DNA of 64,000 bases from NCBI RefSeq assembly GCF_000282195.1, contig NZ_AKJT01000095.1, forward strand, positions 31,421-95,420, read 5' to 3'. This DNA is from Pseudomonas sp. GM18. GTDB taxonomy: Bacteria; Pseudomonadota; Gammaproteobacteria; Pseudomonadales; Pseudomonadaceae. Positions 51,241 to 60,749 of this stretch are shown here, piece by piece; position 1 is the first letter of the stretch, and each line of letters opens with the position of its first letter. A program made the position numbers and the translations under genes. The notes below the pieces were generated by a model. It saw only the letters and a list, made by a program, of their open reading frames with translations. It had not been told where the DNA came from and ran no database searches.

Positions 51241-51906
51241 ATGACCTTCGATTACGCATTTATCCTCAGCACTCTGCCGGCGTTTCTCAAAGCCGTTGGC
51301 GTGACGCTGCAGGTCGGCTTCATCGCCATCGGCACTTCATTGCTGGTGGCGCTGATCAACGCGACGATTCTGGTGTTTCGCACGCCTTACCTGCAGCGCC
51401 TGGTCGGGCTGTATGTGGAGTTAGCGCGCAACACGCCATTGCTGATCCAGTTGTTTTTCGTCTACTTCGCCTTGCCGGCCCTGGGCATCAAAGTCTCGGG
51501 CTTCGCCGCGGCGATCATCACCATGACCTTTCTCGGCGGCGCTTACCTCACCGAAGTGCTGCGTGCCGGTGTAGATGCGGTGCCCCAGGCGCAACTTGAG
51601 TCCGGTCGTTCAATCGGCTTGTCCCACGGGCAATTGCTGCGCTACGTGATCTTGCCGCAGGCCGGCATTCTCAGCCTGCCATCGTTGTTCGCCAATTTCA
51701 TTTTCCTGCTCAAGGAGACCACCGTGGTCTCGGCGGTGGCGGTGCCGGAGATTCTCTACACCACCAAGAGTTACATCGCGCTCTATTACAAAACCTACGA
51801 AATGCTCGCCGTGCTGACGCTGATCTGCGTGTTGCTGTTTTTGCCGTTGTCGCTGCTGCTCAGCCGTCTGGAAAGGAGGCTCCAGCATGGCCAGTTCGGG
51901 TCTTGA
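51241..51906 (+). CDS. Polar amino-acid ABC transporter permease
   Basis: A 221-residue HisM-type permease with five membrane helices and the EAA-type loop (ESGRSIGLSHGQLLRYVILPQA). First gene of a permease-permease-ATPase-binding protein operon. The start at 51241 has AGGA upstream; an earlier in-frame start at 51178 adds a non-membrane leader. The AT-rich DNA before it (51110-51165) resembles other starvation promoters here. Confidence 0.9.
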   Translation: MTFDYAFILSTLPAFLKAVGVTLQVGFIAIGTSLLVALINATILVFRTPYLQRLVGLYVELARNTPLLIQLFFVYFALPALGIKVSGFAAAIITMTFLGGAYLTEVLRAGVDAVPQAQLESGRSIGLSHGQLLRYVILPQAGILSLPSLFANFIFLLKETTVVSAVAVPEILYTTKSYIALYYKTYEMLAVLTLICVLLFLPLSLLLSRLERRLQHGQFGS

Positions 51907-52546
51907 GTTGCTCATGGTGTCGTTGCCGCAACTGGGCAAGGGCGCTGCGCAAACCTTGTCGATTTCTTTCCTGGGCATCGCCTTCAGCACCGTTGGCGGC
52001 GTGCTCTACGGCGTGTTGCGCACGCTGAATTCGAAGTGGCTGAACATCATTTTGCGGGTCTATCTGGAATTGTTCCGGGCGATCCCGGTGCTGGTCTGGC
52101 TGTATTTGCTGTTCTTCGGCCTGCCGATTTTCTTCGGCTTGAGCATTCCGAGCTTCTGGTGCGCGGTGCTGGTGTTGTCGCTGTGGGGTGCCAGCGAAGT
52201 CGGCGAGGTGGTGCGCGGCGCCTTACATTCATTGCCCCGTGGGCAGCGTGAGGCGGGGTTGTCGATTGGCTTGAACGGCCCGCAACTCTACGGCTACGTG
52301 CTGCTGCCCCAGGCGCTGAAGCGCATGACGCCCCCAACCATCAACGTCTACACGCGGATCATCAAGACCAGCTCTCTGGCGGTGCTGATCGGCGTGGTGG
52401 ACGTGATCAAGGTCGGCCAGCAGATCATCGAGCGCACCTACGAATCGGTATTGATCTATGGCGCGCTGTTTCTGTTTTTCTTTTTCATCTGCTACCCGCT
52501 GTCGGCCGCTTCCCGCGTGCTGGAGCGGCGCTGGACGCAAGCATGA
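51887..52546 (+). CDS. Polar amino-acid ABC transporter permease
   Basis: A 219-residue HisM-type permease (EAGLSIGLNGPQLYGYVLLPQALKR loop), overlapping the previous gene by 20 bp with GGAGG seven bases before its ATG. Forms the heterodimeric channel with the previous permease. Confidence 0.9.
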   Translation: MASSGLELLMVSLPQLGKGAAQTLSISFLGIAFSTVGGVLYGVLRTLNSKWLNIILRVYLELFRAIPVLVWLYLLFFGLPIFFGLSIPSFWCAVLVLSLWGASEVGEVVRGALHSLPRGQREAGLSIGLNGPQLYGYVLLPQALKRMTPPTINVYTRIIKTSSLAVLIGVVDVIKVGQQIIERTYESVLIYGALFLFFFFICYPLSAASRVLERRWTQA

Positions 52547-53325
52547 GCGCATTGATCGAGTTCAAGGGTTTCAACAAGTTTTTCGGTGAGCAGCAGGTGC
52601 TCAACGGCATCGACCTGAAGGTGCAACCGGGCGAAGTGATCGTCATCCTCGGCCCCAGCGGCTGTGGCAAAAGCACCTTGCTGCGCTGCCTCAACGGCCT
52701 GGAAGTCGCCCACGGCGGCAGCTTGAATTTTGCCGGGCGCGAGCTGCTGGACAAGGGCACCGACTGGCGTGAAGTGCGTCAGCAGATCGGCATGGTATTC
52801 CAGAGTTATCACCTGTTTCCGCACATGAGCGTGCTCGATAACGTGCTGCTTGGCCCGGTGAAAGTGCAGAAGCGCGACCGCCGCGAAGCCCGTGCCCAGG
52901 CCGAAGCCTTGCTGGAGCGCGTAGGCCTGTTGGACAAGCGCGACGCGTTCCCGCGTCAGCTCTCCGGTGGTCAGCAGCAACGCATCGCCATCGTCCGTTC
53001 GCTGTGCATGAATCCCAAAGTCATGCTCTTTGACGAAGTCACCGCCGCCCTCGACCCGGAGATGGTCAAGGAGGTACTCGAAGTGATTCAGGGCCTGGCC
53101 CGCGAGGGCATGACCTTATTGATTGTCACCCACGAAATGGCCTTCGCCCGCGCGGTGGCCGACCGCATTGTGTTCATGGACGCCGGGCGCATCCTTGAGC
53201 AACACCCTCCCGAGATTTTCTTTACGAACCCGCAAACCGCACGAGCGCAGCAGTTCCTGGAGAAGTTCTCCTTCGTCGCCGCTTTACCTAAAACGACCCA
53301 AATAAAGGAATTGGAACTGCCATGA
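52543..53325 (+). CDS. Polar amino-acid ABC transporter ATPase
   Basis: A 260-residue ATPase: Walker A GPSGCGKST, signature LSGGQQQR, Walker B MLFDEVTAALDPE, H-loop VTHEMAFARAVADR. Overlaps both neighbours by 4 bp. Confidence 0.93.
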   Translation: MSALIEFKGFNKFFGEQQVLNGIDLKVQPGEVIVILGPSGCGKSTLLRCLNGLEVAHGGSLNFAGRELLDKGTDWREVRQQIGMVFQSYHLFPHMSVLDNVLLGPVKVQKRDRREARAQAEALLERVGLLDKRDAFPRQLSGGQQQRIAIVRSLCMNPKVMLFDEVTAALDPEMVKEVLEVIQGLAREGMTLLIVTHEMAFARAVADRIVFMDAGRILEQHPPEIFFTNPQTARAQQFLEKFSFVAALPKTTQIKELELP

Positions 53326-54203
53326 AAACTGCCAAGTCTTCTCTGCTGCTACTCCCGCTGTTCGGCCTGGCGCTGCTGGCCGGCTGCAACAAAACCGAAG
53401 AACCGGCCAAGCCGAAAGTCGCCAGCGTCAGCACTGCACCGGCCGGTTATCTGGAAAAAATCAAAGCCCGGGACAAGCTGATTGTCGGCGTGTTCACCGA
53501 CAAACCGCCGTTCGGTTTTGTCGATGAAGCCGGACGCTATGTGGGGTTCGATACCGACATTGGTCGCCAATTCGCCAAGGATCTGTTGGGCGATGAAAAC
53601 AAAGTCGAGTTCGTGGCGGTGGAGCCGGCGAGCCGGATTCCGTTCCTGCAAAGCGACAAGGTCGACCTGATCCTGGCAAACATGACCGTTACCCCGGAGC
53701 GCAAGGAAGCAGTGGATTTCACCAACCCGAACCTCAAGGTGGCGGTGCAGGCGCTGGTGCCGCAGGCCAGTTCGGTGAAGAACCTTGATGACCTGGCGAC
53801 CCGCACCACCATCGTGACGACGGGCACCACGGCGGATGTCTGGCTAACCAAGAACCATCCGGACTGGAAACTGCTGAAGTTCGAGAAGAACTCCGAGTCC
53901 CTGCAAGCCCTGGCCAACGGTCGCGGCGATGCTTATGCGCAGGACAATCTGGTGCTGTTCAGCTGGGCCAAGCAGAACCCGGGCTACCGTGTACTGGAAC
54001 AGAAGTTGGGCGCCGAAGCGCCGATCGCCCCGGCGGTGAAGAAGGGCAACATCGAACTGCGCGATTGGGTGAATGCGGAGTTGGCGAAGCTGGGCGAGGA
54101 GAAGTACCTGCTCAAGCTGTACGACCAATACGTGCGTAAAGAACTGAGCGACGACACCCGGCCTGAGAGCGTGATTGTCGAGGGTGGGAAGTGGCAGGGG
54201 TGA
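53322..54203 (+). CDS. Polar amino-acid ABC substrate-binding lipoprotein
   Basis: A 293-residue family-3 binding protein, lipoprotein by LLAGC (Cys22), with KARDKLIVGVFTDKPPFGFVDEAGRYVGFDTDIGR, the NMTVTPERKEAVDFTNP motif and GTTADVWLTKN. Cystine or another sulfur amino acid is a reasonable substrate because the surrounding genes concern sulfur, but the sequence does not decide it. Confidence 0.88.
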   Translation: MKTAKSSLLLLPLFGLALLAGCNKTEEPAKPKVASVSTAPAGYLEKIKARDKLIVGVFTDKPPFGFVDEAGRYVGFDTDIGRQFAKDLLGDENKVEFVAVEPASRIPFLQSDKVDLILANMTVTPERKEAVDFTNPNLKVAVQALVPQASSVKNLDDLATRTTIVTTGTTADVWLTKNHPDWKLLKFEKNSESLQALANGRGDAYAQDNLVLFSWAKQNPGYRVLEQKLGAEAPIAPAVKKGNIELRDWVNAELAKLGEEKYLLKLYDQYVRKELSDDTRPESVIVEGGKWQG

Positions 54204-54225
54204 GTCTCTAACCTGTTCGCGATTG

Positions 54226-54256
54226 ATCGTTCCCACGCAGAGCATGGGAGCGATCA
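54226..54256. repeat. REP-type short inverted repeat (GTTCCCACGC class)
   Basis: GATCGTTCCCACGC-AGA-GCATGGGAGCGATC between operons, with two mismatches to the class consensus. Confidence 0.75.
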
Positions 54257-54353
54257 ATGGAGTTATAAGGATCGCTCGTGCAGACGTGGAACCCTGTTCT
54301 AAGCTCACAGTCGTATCGTCACTGGCACGTTCGTACGACGCAAAGGAGTCTGC

Positions 54354-55457
54354 ATGGCGGGTCCCGGATTGAAATTAATGGTTGGCCTGAGCCTCTTTGC
54401 CTTGCTGACTGCCTGTGGCGAAAAAAAACCGGTCGAGAAGGACCGTCCGCGAGTCTTCGTGCAAGAGGTCAAGCCAACCGATTACGCCGCCGCGGTGACA
54501 CTCACCGGCGACGTCCAGGCGCGAGTCCAGACCGAGTTGTCGTTTCGCGTGGGCGGCAAGATCATCCAGCGCATGGTCGACGTCGGTGATCGGGTTTCAG
54601 CCAAACAAGTGCTGGCCAGGCTCGACCCTAAAGACCTGCAAACCAATGTCGATTCGGCCCAGGCCCAGGTCGTGGCCGAACAGGCGCGGGTCAAACAAAC
54701 CGCCGCAGCCTTCGTTCGCCAGGAAAAACTCCTGCCCAAGGGCTACACCAGCCAGAGCGAATACGACTCCGCCCAAGCCGCCTTGCGCAGCAGTCAGAGC
54801 GCGTTGACCGCCGCTCAAGCGCAATTGGCCAACGCCCGCGATCAACTGAGCTACACCGCGTTGATTGCCGATGCACCGGGCGTGATTACCGCGCGTCAGG
54901 CCGAAGTCGGCCAGGTGGTACAAGCCACGGTGCCGATTTTCAGCCTGGCCCGGGATGGCGAGCGTGACGCGGTGTTTAACGTTTACGAATCGCTGCTGGC
55001 GGAGCCACCGTCGGATAGATCGATTGTGGTCAGCCTGCTCGACAACCCGAAAATCAAAACCACAGGCACCGTTCGCGAAGTCACGCCGGCGGTGTCCGCG
55101 CAGACCGGCACGGTGCAAGTCAAAGTCAGCCTCGACAGCCTTCCTGAAGGCATGCAACTCGGGTCGGTGGTGAGCGCCACGGCCAAGCCAGTGGGTAAAA
55201 CCGCAGTGGAACTGCCCTGGGCGGCCCTGACCAAAAACCTCAGCGACCCGGCCGTGTGGCTGGTGGACGCCGAGGGCAAGGCGCAGTTGCACTCGGTCAC
55301 CGTTGGCCGTTACCTGACCGGCAAGGTCATTGTCAGCACCGGCCTCACCGGTGGCGAAAAAGTCGTCACCGCGGGTGGTCAGTTACTGCACCCGGGCGTG
55401 CGGGTGGAGGTCGTCGAAAATACCTACGAGACACCAACGACAGGAGCCCAACCATGA
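54354..55457 (+). CDS. triA: RND periplasmic adaptor, TriA-like
   Basis: The 367-residue lipoprotein (Cys21, LLTAC) has the MFP layout: lipoyl half (about 45-75), alpha-hairpin (about 95-165), second lipoyl half, beta-barrel (about 200-280) and membrane-proximal domain. Two different adaptors followed by one RND pump is the hallmark of TriABC of P. aeruginosa, which exports triclosan. The gene starts after a REP repeat with AAGGAG upstream. Confidence 0.87.
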   Translation: MAGPGLKLMVGLSLFALLTACGEKKPVEKDRPRVFVQEVKPTDYAAAVTLTGDVQARVQTELSFRVGGKIIQRMVDVGDRVSAKQVLARLDPKDLQTNVDSAQAQVVAEQARVKQTAAAFVRQEKLLPKGYTSQSEYDSAQAALRSSQSALTAAQAQLANARDQLSYTALIADAPGVITARQAEVGQVVQATVPIFSLARDGERDAVFNVYESLLAEPPSDRSIVVSLLDNPKIKTTGTVREVTPAVSAQTGTVQVKVSLDSLPEGMQLGSVVSATAKPVGKTAVELPWAALTKNLSDPAVWLVDAEGKAQLHSVTVGRYLTGKVIVSTGLTGGEKVVTAGGQLLHPGVRVEVVENTYETPTTGAQP

Positions 55458-56521
55458 AGCGCCTGTTGCTGTTGTTCGCCGCTGTGCTGCTGGGCGCCTG
55501 TTCCAAGGAAGAAGCACCGCCAGAACCGGTTCGGCCGGTGTTGTCTGTTGAGGTGCAAGCGCTCAATCAAGAAAACCTCGGCCGGTTCGCTGGCAGCATT
55601 CAGGCCCGTTACGAAAGCAACGTCGGGTTCCGGGTGCCGGGGCGTATCGCCAGCCGTAACGTCGATGTCGGCGCCGAAGTGCAGAAGGGCGCGTTGCTCG
55701 CCACCCTTGACCCCACCGATCAGCAGAACCAGTTGCGCTCGGCTCAAGGGGATCTGGCGCGTGTCCAGGCGCAGCTTATCAATGCTCAGGCCAATGCCCG
55801 GCGTCAGCAGGAGTTGTTCAATCGCGGGGTCGGCGCCCAGGCACAACTGGATATCGCCCAGACCGACCTGAAAACCACCCAGGCGTCCCTCGATCAAGCC
55901 AGGGCCGCGGTCAATCAGGCGCAGGACCAACTCAACTACGTCGAACTGCGCACTGATCACAAAGCCATTGTCACCGCGTGGAGCGCCGAAGCCGGGCAAG
56001 TGGTAACGGCCGGCCAACAGGTGGTGACCCTGGCGCAGCCGGACATCAAGGAAGCGGTGATCGACTTGCCCGACACCCTGGTCGATCAGTTGCCGGCCGA
56101 CGTGGTGTTCCAGGTCGCCTCGCAACTGGACCCGAGCATCACCAGCACGGCGATCGTGCGCGAAATCGAACCCCAGGCCCAAAGCGCGACCCGTACCCGT
56201 CGCGCCCGCCTGAGCCTGACCGATACGCCGCCCGGTTTTCACCTCGGCACGGCGATCAGTGTGACCCTCAGCTCCGCGATCAAGCCTCGCCTCGAACTGC
56301 CGGTGAGCGCGTTGCAAGAGGTCGATGGGAAAACGCGAATCTGGGTCATCGACCCGCAGACGCAAACCGTTGCGCCGCGGGAGGTCAGCGTGATCAGCCG
56401 GACTGATGCCACGGTAGTCCTGGCCAACGGCGTGAAGTCTGGCGAGCGGGTGGTCAGTGCCGGTGTGAACAGCCTCAAACCGGGGCAGAAAGTGAAAATT
56501 GACGAGGACAGCCCGCGATGA
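55454..56521 (+). CDS. triB: RND periplasmic adaptor, TriB-like
   Basis: The 355-residue lipoprotein (Cys16, LLGAC) is a second MFP of similar layout. The ATG at 55454 overlaps the TriA-like stop (ATGA); a longer frame starting at 55256 overlaps the first adaptor gene and is unlikely. The two adaptors are clearly diverged in sequence, so they are not a recent duplicate. Confidence 0.88.
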   Translation: MKRLLLLFAAVLLGACSKEEAPPEPVRPVLSVEVQALNQENLGRFAGSIQARYESNVGFRVPGRIASRNVDVGAEVQKGALLATLDPTDQQNQLRSAQGDLARVQAQLINAQANARRQQELFNRGVGAQAQLDIAQTDLKTTQASLDQARAAVNQAQDQLNYVELRTDHKAIVTAWSAEAGQVVTAGQQVVTLAQPDIKEAVIDLPDTLVDQLPADVVFQVASQLDPSITSTAIVREIEPQAQSATRTRRARLSLTDTPPGFHLGTAISVTLSSAIKPRLELPVSALQEVDGKTRIWVIDPQTQTVAPREVSVISRTDATVVLANGVKSGERVVSAGVNSLKPGQKVKIDEDSPR

Positions 56522-59500
56522 AAGGGAGTTTCAACTTATCCGAATGGGCCCTCAAGCATCAGTCGTTTGTCTGGTATTTGATGTTCGTCGCGCTGTTGAT
56601 GGGCGTGTTCTCGTACCTGAACCTGGGGCGCGAAGAAGACCCGTCGTTCACCATCAAAACCATGGTGATCCAGACCCGCTGGCCCGGCGCGACCCAGGAA
56701 GAAACCCTCAAGCAGGTCACTGACCGGATCGAGAAAAAACTCGAAGAACTCGACTCGCTCGATTACGTGAAAAGCTACACCCGCCCCGGCGAATCGACGG
56801 TCTTCGTGAACCTGCTCGACACTACCAGCGCCAAGGACATTCCGCAGATCTGGTATCAGGTGCGCAAGAAGATCAACGACATCCGCGGCGACTTCCCGCA
56901 AGGCCTGCAAGGGCCGGGTTTCAACGATGAGTTCGGCGACGTATTCGGTTCGGTGTACGCGTTTACCGCCGACGGCCTGTCGATGCGTCAGTTGCGCGAT
57001 TACGTAGAACAGGTGCGTGCCGAAATCCGTGAAGTGCCAGGGTTGGGCAAGGTCGAGATGATCGGCGAGCAGGATGAAGTGCTGTACCTGAACTTCTCCA
57101 CCCGCAAACTCGCTGCTCTCGGCATCGATCAGCGCCAGGTGGTGCAGAGCCTGCAATCACAGAATGCCGTGACCCCGGCGGGTGTGATCGAGGCCGGCCC
57201 AGAGCGGATTTCGGTGCGGACCTCGGGGCAGTTTGCTTCTGAGAAAGACCTGGCCAACGTCAACCTGAAGCTCAACGACCGCTTCTACCGCCTCGCCGAT
57301 ATTGCCGACATCAGCCGTGGCTACGTCGATCCGGCCACCCCGGAGTTTCGCTTCAACGGCCAGCCGGCCATCGGCCTGGCAATCGCCATGAAAAAGGGCG
57401 GCAACATTCAGGACTTCGGCAAGGCGCTGCACCTGCGCATGAACGAGCTGACGGCGGACCTGCCGGTGGGCGTTGGCGTGCACAACGTTTCCGATCAGGC
57501 CGAAGTGGTGAAAGAAGCCGTCGGCGGCTTCACCAGTGCGTTGTTCGAGGCCGTGGTGATCGTGCTGATCGTCAGCTTCGTCAGCCTTGGCGTGCGCGCC
57601 GGGCTGGTGGTGGCGTGTTCGATTCCGTTGGTGCTGGCCATGGTTTTCCTTTTCATGGAATACAGCGGCATCACCATGCAGCGGATTTCCCTCGGTGCGC
57701 TGATCATCGCCCTCGGCCTGCTGGTGGACGACGCGATGATCACGGTGGAGATGATGGTCACGCGCCTGGAAATGGGCGAAACCAAAGAACAGGCGGCGAC
57801 CTTCGCCTACACCTCGACGGCGTTCCCGATGCTCACCGGCACGCTGGTCACCGTCGCCGGTTTCGTGCCGATCGGTTTGAACGCGAGCTCCGCCGGTGAG
57901 TACACCTTCACGCTGTTTGCGGTGATCGCGGTGGCCATGCTGGTGTCGTGGATCGTCGCCGTGCTGTTCGCCCCGGTACTCGGTGTGCATATTCTGAGCA
58001 GCAATGTGAAACCCCACGACGCAGAGCCAGGGCGCATCGGTCGGGCATTCAATGGTGGCCTGCTGTGGGCCATGCGCAATCGCTGGTGGGCTATCGGCAT
58101 TACCGTGGCGCTGTTCGTGCTCTCGGTGTTCTCCATGCAGTTCGTGCAGAACCAGTTCTTCCCGTCCTCGGACCGCCCGGAAATCCTCGTCGACCTGAAC
58201 CTGCCACAAAACGCCTCGATCGCCGAAACTCGCAAAGCCGTGGACAAGCTCGAAGCGACGCTCAAGGGCGACCCGGACATCGTGCGCTGGAGCACCTACA
58301 TCGGCGAGGGTGCGATCCGTTTCTACCTGCCTCTCGACCAGCAATTGCAGAACCCGTACTACGCGCAACTGGTGATCGTCAGCAAAGGCCTGGAGTCCCG
58401 CACGGCGCTGACTGCTCGTTTGCAAAAGCGCCTGCGTGAAGAGTTCGTCGGCATCGGCAGTTACGTTCAGGCCCTGGAAATGGGCCCGCCGGTGGGGCGT
58501 CCGATTCAATACCGGGTCAGCGGTAAAGACATCGATCAGGTGCGCAAACACGCAATCGCCCTGGCTACTGAACTGGATAAAAACCCGCATATCGGCGAGA
58601 TCATTTACGACTGGAACGAGCCGGGCAAAGTGCTGCGCATCGACATCGCGCAAGACAAGGCGCGGCAACTGGGGCTGTCGTCGGAAGACGTGGCGAACCT
58701 GATGAACAGCATCGTCGTCGGCTCGCCGGTGACGCAGGTCGATGACGATATCTACCTGATCGACGTGGTCGGCCGCGCTGAAGATGCCGAGCGCGGTAGC
58801 CCGGAAACCTTGCAGAACTTGCAGATCGTCACCCCCGGCGGCACGTCGATTCCGCTGCTGGCGTTTGCCACGGTGCGCTACGAGTTGGAGCAGCCGCTGG
58901 TGTGGCGTCGTGATCGTAAACCGACCATTACCATCAAGGCCGCGGTGCGCGATGAGATTCAGCCGACTGACCTGGTGCAACAGCTGCAACCGGACATCGA
59001 CAAGTTCGCCGCCGGTTTGCCGGTGGGCTACAAAGTCGCCACTGGCGGCACGGTGGAGGAAAGCGGCAAGGCCCAGGGGCCGATTGCCAAGGTGGTGCCG
59101 TTGATGCTGTTTTTGATGGCGACCTTCCTGATGATCCAGTTGCACAGCGTGCAGAAGCTGTTCCTGGTGGCCAGCGTCGCGCCGCTGGGCTTGATCGGCG
59201 TGGTGCTGGCGCTGATCCCGACGGGCACGCCCATGGGCTTCGTGGCGATTCTCGGGATTCTGGCGCTGATCGGCATCATCATCCGCAACTCGGTGATTCT
59301 GGTGACCCAGATCGATTCTTTCGAGAAGAGCGGTTATACGCCGTGGGACGCGGTGGTGCAGGCCACGGAACATCGACGCCGCCCGATTTTGTTGACGGCG
59401 GCGGCAGCGAGCATGGGGATGATCCCGATTGCCCGGGAAGTGTTCTGGGGGCCGATGGCCTACGCGATGATTGGCGGGATCATCATTGCGACGTTGCTGA

Positions 59501-59571
59501 CGCTGCTGTTTTTGCCGGCGCTGTATGTGGCCTGGTACAAGGTTCAGGAGCCGAAGAGACAAGCGCAGTAA
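56518..59571 (+). CDS. triC: RND efflux pump, TriC-like
   Basis: The 1017-residue pump has twelve membrane helices in two halves, two large periplasmic loops and TM4 residues LLVDDAMITVEMM (the paired Asp of proton relay). The C-terminal half repeats the fold. It overlaps triB by 4 bp. No outer-membrane factor gene is in the operon; in P. aeruginosa TriABC uses OpmH encoded elsewhere. Confidence 0.93.
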   Translation: MKGSFNLSEWALKHQSFVWYLMFVALLMGVFSYLNLGREEDPSFTIKTMVIQTRWPGATQEETLKQVTDRIEKKLEELDSLDYVKSYTRPGESTVFVNLLDTTSAKDIPQIWYQVRKKINDIRGDFPQGLQGPGFNDEFGDVFGSVYAFTADGLSMRQLRDYVEQVRAEIREVPGLGKVEMIGEQDEVLYLNFSTRKLAALGIDQRQVVQSLQSQNAVTPAGVIEAGPERISVRTSGQFASEKDLANVNLKLNDRFYRLADIADISRGYVDPATPEFRFNGQPAIGLAIAMKKGGNIQDFGKALHLRMNELTADLPVGVGVHNVSDQAEVVKEAVGGFTSALFEAVVIVLIVSFVSLGVRAGLVVACSIPLVLAMVFLFMEYSGITMQRISLGALIIALGLLVDDAMITVEMMVTRLEMGETKEQAATFAYTSTAFPMLTGTLVTVAGFVPIGLNASSAGEYTFTLFAVIAVAMLVSWIVAVLFAPVLGVHILSSNVKPHDAEPGRIGRAFNGGLLWAMRNRWWAIGITVALFVLSVFSMQFVQNQFFPSSDRPEILVDLNLPQNASIAETRKAVDKLEATLKGDPDIVRWSTYIGEGAIRFYLPLDQQLQNPYYAQLVIVSKGLESRTALTARLQKRLREEFVGIGSYVQALEMGPPVGRPIQYRVSGKDIDQVRKHAIALATELDKNPHIGEIIYDWNEPGKVLRIDIAQDKARQLGLSSEDVANLMNSIVVGSPVTQVDDDIYLIDVVGRAEDAERGSPETLQNLQIVTPGGTSIPLLAFATVRYELEQPLVWRRDRKPTITIKAAVRDEIQPTDLVQQLQPDIDKFAAGLPVGYKVATGGTVEESGKAQGPIAKVVPLMLFLMATFLMIQLHSVQKLFLVASVAPLGLIGVVLALIPTGTPMGFVAILGILALIGIIIRNSVILVTQIDSFEKSGYTPWDAVVQATEHRRRPILLTAAAASMGMIPIAREVFWGPMAYAMIGGIIIATLLTLLFLPALYVAWYKVQEPKRQAQ

Positions 59572-59573
59572 CT

Positions 59574-59604
59574 GATCGTTCCCACGCTCCGCGTGGGAAC
59601 GATC
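59574..59604. repeat. REP-type short inverted repeat (GTTCCCACGC class)
   Basis: GATCGTTCCCACGC-TCC-GCGTGGGAACGATC, perfect, between the convergent triC and methyltransferase genes. Confidence 0.85.
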
Positions 59605-59609
59605 AACGA

Positions 59610-60239
59610 TCAGTCGACTCGACGCCAAACGCTGGCCAACCAAGGCTGCTGTTCCCGTGGCAGCCCCGCCGGCCGGTAGTAATGTTCCAGCTCTACAAAC
59701 CCCGCTTCAGTCAGCATTTCCCGCCACACCTGAAGATCGTAATACGCCCCATACCGCGGCCCGTTCCAGCCCTCCTGATTCTCACCGCGCGGATTGGAAC
59801 TGAACAACACACCGCCCGGCTTCAACGCCTCGCGCAGTTGCTTCAACACCCGCGGCAATTCCTGGCTCGGCACATGAAACAGCACCGCGTTGGCAAAAAT
59901 CCCGTCAAACCGCTCGGCCGGCAGATCGAGTTTCAGGAAGTCCTGCTGCCAGACCTCGCAACCGCTGTCGTCCCGGGCCATCTGCGCAAGCTTTTCCGAA
60001 CCGTCGAGCCCGACGGCGATGTGGCCCATGCGGGTGAAGGTTTTCAGGTCGCGGCCAGGGCCGCAGCCAAAGTCGAGAATGCTGAAAGGCGCCTCGCCCT
60101 GAATGTGCCGCAACAGGGCATCGATGTTCTGGCTGACATCGTGATCGCGAGTGCCTTCACGGAAGTCTTCGGCCACCGCGTTGTAATGGCCCAGGGTGGT
60201 GGAGGTGATCTGCTCCAGGTCGGCGGGAGTCTGTTTCAT
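59610..60239 (-). CDS. Class I SAM-dependent methyltransferase
   Basis: A 209-residue methyltransferase with motif I LDFGCGPGRDLKTF and motifs VGLDGSEKLAQMA and GIFANAVLFHVP. The ATG at 60239 starts at the conserved N terminus; the frame extends upstream into a REP repeat without a ribosome site. Small-molecule or tRNA substrate cannot be told. Confidence 0.85.
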   Translation of the reverse strand: MKQTPADLEQITSTTLGHYNAVAEDFREGTRDHDVSQNIDALLRHIQGEAPFSILDFGCGPGRDLKTFTRMGHIAVGLDGSEKLAQMARDDSGCEVWQQDFLKLDLPAERFDGIFANAVLFHVPSQELPRVLKQLREALKPGGVLFSSNPRGENQEGWNGPRYGAYYDLQVWREMLTEAGFVELEHYYRPAGLPREQQPWLASVWRRVD

Positions 60240-60294
60240 GGTCGGCTGCGCAGAAAAAAGAAAGAAGCACAGACTATAAGCGCTTTCACGCTTT

Positions 60295-60376
60295 AAAAGA
60301 TCGCAGCCTGCGGCAGCTCCTACGGGAGCGGCACATGGCGCGGTTCTGTAGGAGCTGCCGAAGGCTGCGATCTTTT
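60295..60376. repeat. REP-type inverted repeat (AAAAGATCGCAGCC class)
   Basis: Near-perfect arms of about 29 bp upstream of the methyltransferase and just past the DUF6124 gene's 3' end. Confidence 0.85.
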
Positions 60377-60385
60377 GATCTTGAC

Positions 60386-60742
60386 TCAGCTCTGCTTCAT
60401 CCCCAGACATTCGATGGACCGATCAACCATCGCCTTGGCGATCTCCAGCAAATGCCAAATGGAAAATACCAATGCCCTGTCGGAGCCTTTGAGGTGGTCA
60501 CCACACTGATAAGCCGTGGCCGACGCACAGCGCAGCAGATCCGCCACATAGAGCTGGGCGTCTTCGAAGCTCACGTCTTTGCTGACGTTGTAGAAACGCA
60601 GTTCATCCGGGGCCGAAGGTTGCTTGCCGGTGAGGTGGAAATCGATTGCACGGTAAAGCGCGGAACGGTCCTTGAGGAGGTCGTCGGTGAAGGCTTTGTT
60701 GGAGGATGTTTCTGGGGGTGGATCGGGGATGGATCTTTCCAT
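60386..60742 (-). CDS. DUF6124-like small protein
   Basis: A 118-residue protein that fits the DUF6124 pattern as I remember it (IPDPP near the start, LYRAIDFHLTG, FYNVSKDVSFEDAQLYVADLLRCASATAYQCGDHLKGSDRALVFSIWHLLEIAKAMVDRSIE). AGGAG lies eight bases before the ATG, inside the leader hairpin GCTCC/GGAGC. Related in style to the DUF3077 gene at 29.1 kb, and preceded by the same leader RNA. Confidence 0.7.
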   Translation of the reverse strand: MERSIPDPPPETSSNKAFTDDLLKDRSALYRAIDFHLTGKQPSAPDELRFYNVSKDVSFEDAQLYVADLLRCASATAYQCGDHLKGSDRALVFSIWHLLEIAKAMVDRSIECLGMKQS

Positions 60743-60749
60743 GAGTGTT

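Noticed and set aside
55256..55453. An N-terminal extension of the TriB-like adaptor
   Set aside because: It lies wholly inside the TriA-like gene and precedes a good lipoprotein signal peptide.
57157..59643. An 828-codon open frame antisense to the TriC-like pump gene
   Set aside because: It is the mirror of a GC-rich gene, full of His/Gln/Arg runs with no recognisable domain, and triC is certain.
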